NCBI RefSeq assembly: GCF_018130505.1
Contig: NZ_JAFCKH010000013.1
Span: 186,001 to 250,000 of the forward strand
Direction: 5' to 3'
Length of the DNA: 64,000 nt
Source of the DNA: Bradyrhizobium tropiciagri
GTDB lineage: Bacteria; Pseudomonadota; Alphaproteobacteria; Rhizobiales; Xanthobacteraceae
Every line of letters begins with the position of its first letter. The first letter of the stretch is position 1. The notes below the pieces were generated by a model, which searched no databases, was not told the DNA's origin, and saw nothing but the letters and a program-made list of their open reading frames with translations. The position numbers and the translations under genes are program-made. Below are positions 56,540 to 64,000 of this stretch, in pieces.

Positions 56540-58008
56540 GCCTTGCCTCCGCGGGCACGATCGACCAGCGACGTCGTGCTGTGGCCCGGCAGGATATCGA
56601 TCAGCAGCACCTCGCCGCCGGCGGCCTCGACGATCTCATGGCCGACCACCTGGTCGCGGGTGTAGTCGCCGCCCTTGACCAGCACGCTCGGCCGCACCCG
56701 CCTGATCAGTTCGATCGGCGTGTCCTCCTCGAAGATCGCGACGAGGTCGACCGCCTCGAGCGCCGCCAGCACCTCGGCGCGCGCCCGCTCGTCCTGCACC
56801 GGGCGCCCCTCGCCCTTCAGCCGCTGCACCGAGGCATCGCTGTTGAGGCCGACGATCAGGCGGTCGCAGGCCTTGCGCGCCGCGGTCAGCACCTTGACGT
56901 GGCCGGGATGCAGGATGTCGAAGCAGCCATTGGTGAAACCGATGCGCAGATCCTGGCTGCGCCATTCGGCGAGATGCGCGTCGAGATCGCCGCCGGCCGG
57001 GACGATCTTGTCCTCCGCCACCAGCGAGGCGTGCGGCAGGATCCGCCGCCGCAACTCGTCCGGCTTGACGATCGCGGTGCCGGTCTTGCCGACCGCGACC
57101 GCGGCCGCGGCGCTGGCGATCCGCAACGCGCCGTCCCAGTCCGCGCCGGCGGCCAGCGACAGCGACAGCGCCGCGGCGACGGTGTCGCCGGCGCCCGAGA
57201 CGTCGCGCACCTTGACCGGCAATGCCGGCACGTGAATGGACTGGCCGTCGCGCGTCACCAGCGTCATGCCGCGCTCGCCCTGCGTCACCAGCATCGCCTC
57301 GCAATCGGCAAGCACCATCGCATCGGGCGCGGCCTGGGCGATGCTGTCCTGGGTGTCGGCGCGGCTGCGCGTCGCCTCGGCGAATTCCTTGCGGTTCGGC
57401 GTCAGCACGGTGGCGCCGCGGTAGATCGCAAGATTGGCGCTCTTCGGATCGACGATCACGCGCTTGCCCGCCTGCCGCGCGGCGTCGATCACGTTGCGGA
57501 TCACCCGCGCGGTGAGCACGCCCTTGGCGTAGTCGGACAGCAGCACGATGTCGGCGCGCGCGAGCTGCGGCAGGATCGCATCGATCAGCTGCTGCTCGAC
57601 GGCGGGCGCGGCCGGCGCGGCCAGCTCCCAGTCGGAGCGCAGCATGTGGGTGGAGAAGTGCTCGGAGACGAAGCGGACCTTGCGCGTGGTCGGACGGGTG
57701 GCATCGCGCACCAGCACGCTCTCGATGCCGCTCTCCTTCTGCAGCTGCGCCGTCAGTGCCGCGCCGGCGGCATCCTCGCCGATCAGGCCGATGAAGATGC
57801 AGCGGCCGCCGAGCGAGGCGATGTTGCGCGCGACATTGCCGGCGCCGCCGATATTGGTCTCGCTGCGCCTGACGGCGATCACCGGCGCCGGAGCCTCCGG
57901 CGAGATCCTCGACACCTCGCCATAGACGAATTCGTCGAGCATGAGGTCGCCGACACAGAGCACGGTCTGGCCGGACATCGCACGCGAGATGGCTTCAAAA
58001 TCGAACAT
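56536..58008 (-). CDS. hldE: Bifunctional heptose-7-phosphate kinase / heptose-1-phosphate adenylyltransferase
   Basis: A 490-residue fusion: ribokinase-like domain (about 1-330; [37 protein letters not shown] with the catalytic Asp) and nucleotidyltransferase domain (about 345-490; [18 protein letters not shown]). It makes ADP-D-glycero-beta-D-manno-heptose from the heptose 7-phosphate, before HldD inverts C6. Full length, both halves look intact. The gene follows hldD by 18 bases and overlaps the ligase by four. sedoheptulose isomerase (gmhA) and phosphatase (gmhB) are not in the window. Confidence 0.95.
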   Translation of the reverse strand: MFDFEAISRAMSGQTVLCVGDLMLDEFVYGEVSRISPEAPAPVIAVRRSETNIGGAGNVARNIASLGGRCIFIGLIGEDAAGAALTAQLQKESGIESVLVRDATRPTTRKVRFVSEHFSTHMLRSDWELAAPAAPAVEQQLIDAILPQLARADIVLLSDYAKGVLTARVIRNVIDAARQAGKRVIVDPKSANLAIYRGATVLTPNRKEFAEATRSRADTQDSIAQAAPDAMVLADCEAMLVTQGERGMTLVTRDGQSIHVPALPVKVRDVSGAGDTVAAALSLSLAAGADWDGALRIASAAAAVAVGKTGTAIVKPDELRRRILPHASLVAEDKIVPAGGDLDAHLAEWRSQDLRIGFTNGCFDILHPGHVKVLTAARKACDRLIVGLNSDASVQRLKGEGRPVQDERARAEVLAALEAVDLVAIFEEDTPIELIRRVRPSVLVKGGDYTRDQVVGHEIVEAAGGEVLLIDILPGHSTTSLVDRARGGKA

Positions 58009-58026
58009 CTGTGACCATGACCCGCT

Positions 58027-59007
58027 TCAGCGATAGCGATCGGCGCGGTTGAGGAAGCCCTTCACATAGGCCTCGACCGCGTCTTCCAGCGCAGTGAAGC
58101 CGCCGTTATAGCCCGCGTGCTGCAGGCGATCGACCGCGGCTTGCGTGAAGTACTGGTAGCTGCCGCGAATCTGCTCCGGCATGTCGACATATTCGATGTT
58201 GGGCCGCAGGCCCAGCGCGCCGTAGGCCGCAACGATCAGGTCCTTGAAGCTGCGCGCCGCGCCGGTTCCGACATTGAACAGCCCGCTCACCTTGGGCGTT
58301 GCGAGCAGCCACATCATCACCGTGACGACGTCGTCGACATAGATGAAATCGCGGCGCTGGTCGCCATCGGCGATCCCGTCGCGATGCGACTTGAACAGCT
58401 GCACAACTCGGCCGGCTCTGACGTCGTCGAAGCGCCGCGCCAGCACGCTCATCATCGTGCCCTTGTGATACTCGTTCGGGCCGAACACGTTGAAGAACTT
58501 CAGCCCCGCCCATTGCGGCGGCAGGCGGTCGCCGCGCGCCGCCCGCTCCGCGACGACGAGATCGAACAGCTGCTTGCTCCAGCCATACAGGTTCATCGGC
58601 CGCAGCCGCTTCAACGCCGCGACCGACGGATCGTCGTCGAAACCCTGCTCGCCGTCGCCATAGGTCGCGGCCGAGGAGGCGTAGAGGAACGGCGTGCCGG
58701 TCTCGGTGCACCAGTCGAGCAGCCGCAGCGAGAGGCGGAAATTGGTCTCGACCACGAGGTCGCCATCGGTCGCGGTGGTCTCCGAGATGGCGCCGAGATG
58801 GATGACGGCATCGAGCCGCCGCCCCTTCAGCCAATCGCCGAGCTCGGCCGGCGGCACCAGGTCGGCCAACTGGCGCTTGCCGAGGTTCCGCCACTTGCCA
58901 TCGTGCCCGAGGGTATCGGCGACCACGACGTCGCTGCGGCCGGCCTCATTGAGCGCCGCCACGACGTTCGATCCGATGAAACCGGCACCCCCGGTTACCA
59001 GAAACAT
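58027..59007 (-). CDS. hldD: ADP-L-glycero-D-manno-heptose 6-epimerase
   Basis: 326 residues from the ATG at 59007 (MFLVTGGAGFIGSNVVAALN); the longer upstream frame is inconsistent with the family, where the Rossmann GxxGxxG begins near residue 7. Catalytic pieces are IHLGAISETTATDGD, LYASSAATYGDGEQGF and NLYGWSKQLFD with Tyr and Lys; FFNVFGPNEYHKG is typical of HldD. It epimerises ADP-D,D-heptose to the L,D-form used by WaaF. First gene of an operon with hldE and the ligase, divergent from waaF with 136 bases between. Confidence 0.95.
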   Translation of the reverse strand: MFLVTGGAGFIGSNVVAALNEAGRSDVVVADTLGHDGKWRNLGKRQLADLVPPAELGDWLKGRRLDAVIHLGAISETTATDGDLVVETNFRLSLRLLDWCTETGTPFLYASSAATYGDGEQGFDDDPSVAALKRLRPMNLYGWSKQLFDLVVAERAARGDRLPPQWAGLKFFNVFGPNEYHKGTMMSVLARRFDDVRAGRVVQLFKSHRDGIADGDQRRDFIYVDDVVTVMMWLLATPKVSGLFNVGTGAARSFKDLIVAAYGALGLRPNIEYVDMPEQIRGSYQYFTQAAVDRLQHAGYNGGFTALEDAVEAYVKGFLNRADRYR

Positions 59008-59143
59008 ATGGAAATCCCACCAAATTTCACTGCGGCTGCCAGCTTTGCCCCACTCCAGCGCCACAGGCAACGACGGCTTTACCTGCCTGTGCGAACCAGT
59101 TACCGGAGTGGCCGCAATCGCCCCGGCTTGGCCATTTTTAGAT

Positions 59144-60208
59144 ATGAATAATGATTCAGTCATAGGTATCGAGACCCAGGACGCCTCGGATACGCGTCCG
59201 ATCCTGGTGATTCCCTATGTCTGGATCGGGGACTTCGTCCGTGGCCAAACCGTGGTCCGGGTGCTTCGCAAGCGCTGGCCGAACCGGCCGGTCGACCTCC
59301 TGGTAACGAAACTCTGCGCGCCGCTGGTCGATTACATGCCGGGCGTCCGTGCCGGGGTAGTTTTCGACCTGCCGCGCAGCCGGCTGGCGCTGGCCCAGCA
59401 GTGGGCGCTTGCGGCCGAGTTCCGCAAGCGGAACTACGCCACCGCCCTGGTGCTGCCGCGCACCTGGAAGGCGGCGCTGGCGCCGGCCCTCGCTGGTATC
59501 CCGGAACGCATCGGCTTCTTCGGCGAGGCCCGATTCGGCCTGATCAACGCGATGCGCTGGGGCGAGCGGCGGCTGCCGCGCTTCATCGACAAGAATGCCG
59601 TGCTGGCGCTGCCCGACGGCGCGCCGCGGCCGCCGGAATGGCCGGTGCCGCAGCTTAAGGTTCCCGCGGACGAGATCGCAAAGTGGCGGCAGGCCAACGG
59701 ATTGGGCAGCGGCCCCGCCATCGCGCTCGGGCCGGGCTCGGTCGGCGAGTCGAAGCGCTGGACCTATTACCCGGAGGCCGCCCGGCAGTTTGCCGAGCGT
59801 GGGCTCGACGTTTGGGTGGTCGGCGGCCCCGGCGAGAAGGCGCTGGCGCAGCAGATCACCGCCGCCGGCGGGCCGCGGGTCCGCGATCTCACCGGCACCG
59901 ACCTGCGCAATGGCGTGCTGGCGATGGCCGCAGCCAGCGTCGCGATCTCGAACGATTCGGGGCTGATGCATATCGCGGCCGCGATCGGCACGCCGACCAT
60001 GGGCATCTTCGGCCCGACCAGCCCCTATCTCTGGGCTCCGCTCAACGGCCTTGCCGCCACGGTGCTGCAGACCAAGAGCAAGCTGCCGTGCCAGCCCTGC
60101 CAGCGCACGGTTTGCACCATGAACGATCATCGCTGCATGCGCGATCTCGCGGCCGAAGAAGTGGTCGGCATCGCCCAGCGCGTGCTGGCTCAGATCAGCG
60201 AACGATAG
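59144..60208 (+). CDS. waaF: Lipopolysaccharide heptosyltransferase II (GT9)
   Basis: 354 residues from the ATG at 59144 (MNNDSVIGIETQDASDTRPI); the frame is open upstream across hldD antisense and no strong ribosome site is visible, so the start is less certain than the rest. ALGPGSVGESKRW, DLRNGVLAMAAASVAISNDS and GLMHIAAAIGTPTMGIFGPT are the ADP-heptose binding segments of WaaF/WaaC proteins, and the Cys-rich PCQPCQRTVCTMNDHRCM is typical of WaaF. It adds heptose to the inner core. The 3' end overlaps the convergent LpcC-like gene by 19 bases. Confidence 0.92.
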   Translation: MNNDSVIGIETQDASDTRPILVIPYVWIGDFVRGQTVVRVLRKRWPNRPVDLLVTKLCAPLVDYMPGVRAGVVFDLPRSRLALAQQWALAAEFRKRNYATALVLPRTWKAALAPALAGIPERIGFFGEARFGLINAMRWGERRLPRFIDKNAVLALPDGAPRPPEWPVPQLKVPADEIAKWRQANGLGSGPAIALGPGSVGESKRWTYYPEAARQFAERGLDVWVVGGPGEKALAQQITAAGGPRVRDLTGTDLRNGVLAMAAASVAISNDSGLMHIAAAIGTPTMGIFGPTSPYLWAPLNGLAATVLQTKSKLPCQPCQRTVCTMNDHRCMRDLAAEEVVGIAQRVLAQISER

Positions 60209-61236
60209 ACCGCGGCGATCGCCCTCGCCTCGGCATCGAGGCTGAACTTGTCCACAACCCGCGCCCGCGCCCGCTCCCCCATCGCCTCCGCCGCTGCGAC
60301 GTCGCGCATCAAGGGCTCCAGCGCGGCGGCCAGCGCAACGGCGTCGCCCGGCAGCGTCAGCACACCCGTGACGCCGTCCTCGACGACGAATTCGGCGGCG
60401 CCCGCACGCGCCGCCACCAGCGCCGCGCCGGCCGACATCGCCTCGATCAAGGTCAGGCCGAAGCCTTCGTTGCGCGAGGTGAAGGCGTAGATCGTCAGGC
60501 GCTGATACCAGCGCACGACATCCTCGATCGGCAGCTCGCCGGTGATGATGATGCGCGACGTAAGGCCCGCGGCCGCGATGCGCTGCTTCAGCTCATTGGC
60601 AAAGCCCTGCTGCTCCGGCACCACGGCGCCGACGATCACTGCGGTGAAATCCGGATAGCGCGGCAGCAAGGCGCACATCGCATCGACGAACACGTCGCTG
60701 CCCTTCTGCGCGCGCACGCGGCCGAAGCAGCCAATCGCGTATCGTCCCGGCAGCCCGCTCTCGGCAAACGCCGCCGCGCGATCGGCCGGCGGCGCGTAGC
60801 GATCGGTGTCGACGCCATGCATCACCACCGTCGCGTCGCGCTTGAGATAGGACGCCGACAGCGGGCTGGTCGCGATGATCGCATCCATGTTGCGGATCAG
60901 CCACCGCGTCAGCCAGGTGTGATGACGCTGCGCCGCGGAGGTGAAGACGAGTTTCAACGGCCAGCCGAGCGCGCGCAGCAACAGCCCTGCGATCATCTCG
61001 TCGTTGCGCCGCGCGTGCCAGATCAGCGGCGTCGCGCGCCGCCACAGCCGCAACAGATCGAAGAAGCCCATCGCGGCGATGCCGTCCGGCCGGTGCGATC
61101 CGAGCCAGGCCGCGCGAAACATCCCGGCGAGCAGCGGCGCGACCATGCGGTTGGTCGCGGTGACGCCGGAATAGCGTCTGTGCAGATTCGGCACGATGAG
61201 CTCGAGCTCGCCGGCGGACATGTTCTCGATCGGCAC
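60190..61236 (-). CDS. LPS core mannosyltransferase, LpsB/LpcC-like (GT4)
   Basis: 348 residues from a GTG at 61236, chosen because GGAGA lies five bases upstream and the family domain starts soon after (LELIVPNLHRRYSGVTATNR). An ATG at 61221 would begin even closer to the domain, and an ATG at 61281 has no ribosome site. FTSAAQRHHTWLTRWLIRNM, IGCFGRVRAQKGSDVFVDAM and RNEGFGLTLIEAMSAG match rhizobial LpsB/LpcC, which transfers mannose or glucose to the Kdo region of the core. GDP-mannose would come from the gene at 47.2 kb. Convergent with waaF. Confidence 0.88.
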   Translation of the reverse strand: MPIENMSAGELELIVPNLHRRYSGVTATNRMVAPLLAGMFRAAWLGSHRPDGIAAMGFFDLLRLWRRATPLIWHARRNDEMIAGLLLRALGWPLKLVFTSAAQRHHTWLTRWLIRNMDAIIATSPLSASYLKRDATVVMHGVDTDRYAPPADRAAAFAESGLPGRYAIGCFGRVRAQKGSDVFVDAMCALLPRYPDFTAVIVGAVVPEQQGFANELKQRIAAAGLTSRIIITGELPIEDVVRWYQRLTIYAFTSRNEGFGLTLIEAMSAGAALVAARAGAAEFVVEDGVTGVLTLPGDAVALAAALEPLMRDVAAAEAMGERARARVVDKFSLDAEARAIAAVYRSLI

Positions 61237-61366
61237 GCAAGTCTCCGTTTCGCGCCAGTTCCTATACGCAACATTAAGCATGGTGGCCAGTTCGGCCGGG
61301 GCGAAACGCCCTCTTCACCACGCTCCCGCTAGCATCGCCAGTTAAAGATATCGGGAGAGCTGTTCG

Positions 61367-62380
61367 ATGACCGTGCTTGTGACCGGCGGCGCCGGCTATA
61401 TCGGAAGTCACATGGTGCATGCGCTGGTCGATGCCGGCGAGAACGTCGTCGTGGTCGACAATCTCTCCACAGGTTTCTCCGCGTTCCTCCCCGAGGGTGT
61501 TCCGCTGTTCATCGGCGATGCCGGCGACGAGAACCTCGTCGAGGGCGTGATCGCCCAGCACGGCATCGACAGCATCATCCATTTCGCCGGCTCGATCGTG
61601 GTGCCGGAATCGATGCGCGATCCGCTCGGCTACTACCGCAACAACACCATGACGACGCGCAGCCTGCTCAACGCGGCCGTGAAGGGCGGCGTCCGCCGCT
61701 TCATCTTCTCCTCGACCGCGGCGGTCTACGGCAATCCGGACCAGGTGCCGGTGCCGGAGATCGCGCCGACCCGGCCGCTGTCGCCCTATGGCTCCTCGAA
61801 GCTGATGACCGAGATCATGCTGCACGACGTCGCTTCGGCGCACGGCATGGGCTACGTCGTGCTGCGCTACTTCAACGTCGCCGGCGCCGATCCGCATGGC
61901 CGCTGCGGCCTCGCCACCGTCGGCGCCACGCATCTGCTCAAGATCGCGGTCGAGGCCGCGACCGGCCAGCGCGCCAAGATCGACGTGTTCGGCACCGACT
62001 ATCCGACGCCGGACGGCAGCTGCGTCCGCGACTTCATCCATGTCAGCGACCTCGTCGAGGCGCATCGCGCGGCGCTGTCCTATCTGCGCGGCGGCGGCCA
62101 GTCGATGACGCTGAACTGCGGCTATGGCCGCGGCTATTCGGTGCTCGAGACGATCGAGGCGGTGCGCCGCGTTTCGATGCGCAATTTCGCGGTCGCCTAT
62201 GCCGCGCGGCGGCCCGGCGACATCACGGCGATGGTCGCAGACACCACCCGGATCCGCTCGACGCTCGACTGGACCCCGCGCTACGACAATCTCGAGACCA
62301 TCGCGACCCATGCGCTGGCCTGGGAGGAGAAGCTGTTCCGGGAACGGGGCGGCCTCCCGCGACAGGCAGAATCGGCCTAA
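61367..62380 (+). CDS. galE: UDP-glucose 4-epimerase
   Basis: A 337-residue enzyme with MTVLVTGGAGYIGSHMVHAL (NAD site), IIHFAGSIVVPESM, the catalytic SPYGSSKLMTEIML (Tyr and Lys) and RYFNVAGADPHGR, and PTPDGSCVRDFIHVSDL near the substrate site. It interconverts UDP-glucose and UDP-galactose (possibly the N-acetyl forms) for surface polysaccharide. GGGAGA precedes the ATG. In Bradyrhizobium LPS mutants galE has been tied to core/O-antigen synthesis, which agrees with its place here. The next gene is the MsbA-like transporter, 98 bases on. Confidence 0.95.
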   Translation: MTVLVTGGAGYIGSHMVHALVDAGENVVVVDNLSTGFSAFLPEGVPLFIGDAGDENLVEGVIAQHGIDSIIHFAGSIVVPESMRDPLGYYRNNTMTTRSLLNAAVKGGVRRFIFSSTAAVYGNPDQVPVPEIAPTRPLSPYGSSKLMTEIMLHDVASAHGMGYVVLRYFNVAGADPHGRCGLATVGATHLLKIAVEAATGQRAKIDVFGTDYPTPDGSCVRDFIHVSDLVEAHRAALSYLRGGGQSMTLNCGYGRGYSVLETIEAVRRVSMRNFAVAYAARRPGDITAMVADTTRIRSTLDWTPRYDNLETIATHALAWEEKLFRERGGLPRQAESA

Positions 62381-62478
62381 AGATCAAGCCTTTATTGGAC
62401 TTGAAAAAGCCCCGCCAAGCGGGCAAGGAGTCTCCGCAACCCTGATGGCCGGCACAGCCCGCCGTCAATGGAACGCGG

Positions 62479-64000
<1,522 letters not shown>

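Noticed and set aside
56428-58014. Plus-strand frame opposite hldE
   Set aside because: No motifs, and the minus strand encodes both HldE domains.

Overview
The window reads as chromosomal DNA of an alphaproteobacterium of the order Hyphomicrobiales, most likely Bradyrhizobium or a close relative in the Nitrobacteraceae. The reasons are high GC with strong G/C third-position bias, a giant polar-growth protein of the GPR/RgsE type, an MCE lipid importer with a STAS-permease fusion, an LpsB/LpcC-type core mannosyltransferase, and several short palindromic intergenic repeats that look familiar from that group. No tRNA, rRNA, transposase, integrase, prophage gene or CRISPR array was seen. The window looks like core genome with one cell-surface polysaccharide region.

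Layout. 1-5.5 kb: edge fragment of a membrane protein, a Tat-exported S9 peptidase, an MFS drug exporter and an MprF-N-like membrane protein. 5.5-8.0 kb: an exported SGNH hydrolase and a small exported protein. 8.5-14.0 kb: a complete five-gene dipeptide/oligopeptide ABC importer (binding protein, two permeases, two ATPases). The second permease may have a damaged 5' end. 14.1-17.4 kb: DUF2147 protein, ferredoxin-NADP reductase, thioesterase, [2Fe-2S] ferredoxin and an orphan Hpt protein. 17.8-24.1 kb: the GPR-like giant coiled-coil gene, with a CtrA-type box upstream and a clear terminator downstream. 24.3-27.2 kb: MCE phospholipid transporter operon. 27.4-37.7 kb: metabolic and housekeeping genes (dipeptide epimerase, MFS, an Ala/Pro-rich unknown, Thr/Ser dehydratase, a glycosyltransferase/phosphoesterase pair, thiD, an AsnC-type domain protein, two cytochromes c, a CHRD protein). 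37.8-42.8 kb: an orphan form-II CoxL-like molybdoenzyme subunit, divergent from a PAS-GGDEF-EAL protein. 43.1-64 kb: cell-envelope region.

The envelope region works as a unit. A Gfo/Idh dehydrogenase and a DegT aminotransferase, upstream of murJ on the same strand, probably make an amino- or uronic-acid sugar nucleotide. A bifunctional mannose-1-P guanylyltransferase/isomerase makes GDP-mannose. A WecA/WbpL-like transferase starts a lipid-linked glycan, and an SDR, a GT4 and a WbpM-like dehydratase modify and extend it. An O-antigen ligase/polymerase-family protein, HldE and HldD (ADP-heptose), WaaF (heptosyl transfer), an LpcC-like core mannosyltransferase, GalE and an MsbA-like exporter cut by the window edge complete a core-plus-O-antigen LPS locus. 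No recognisable Wzx flippase or Wzm/Wzt pair is present.

The most notable signals are the repeat architecture of the GPR-like gene (nine 11-residue and about fourteen 44-residue repeats) with its CtrA box, the CoxL-like gene without small or medium subunits, the probable one-base lesion and translational coupling at the second permease, and an MprF-N-like membrane protein coupled to a polyprenyl-phosphate sugar transferase. No wholly new defence or mobile system was found.
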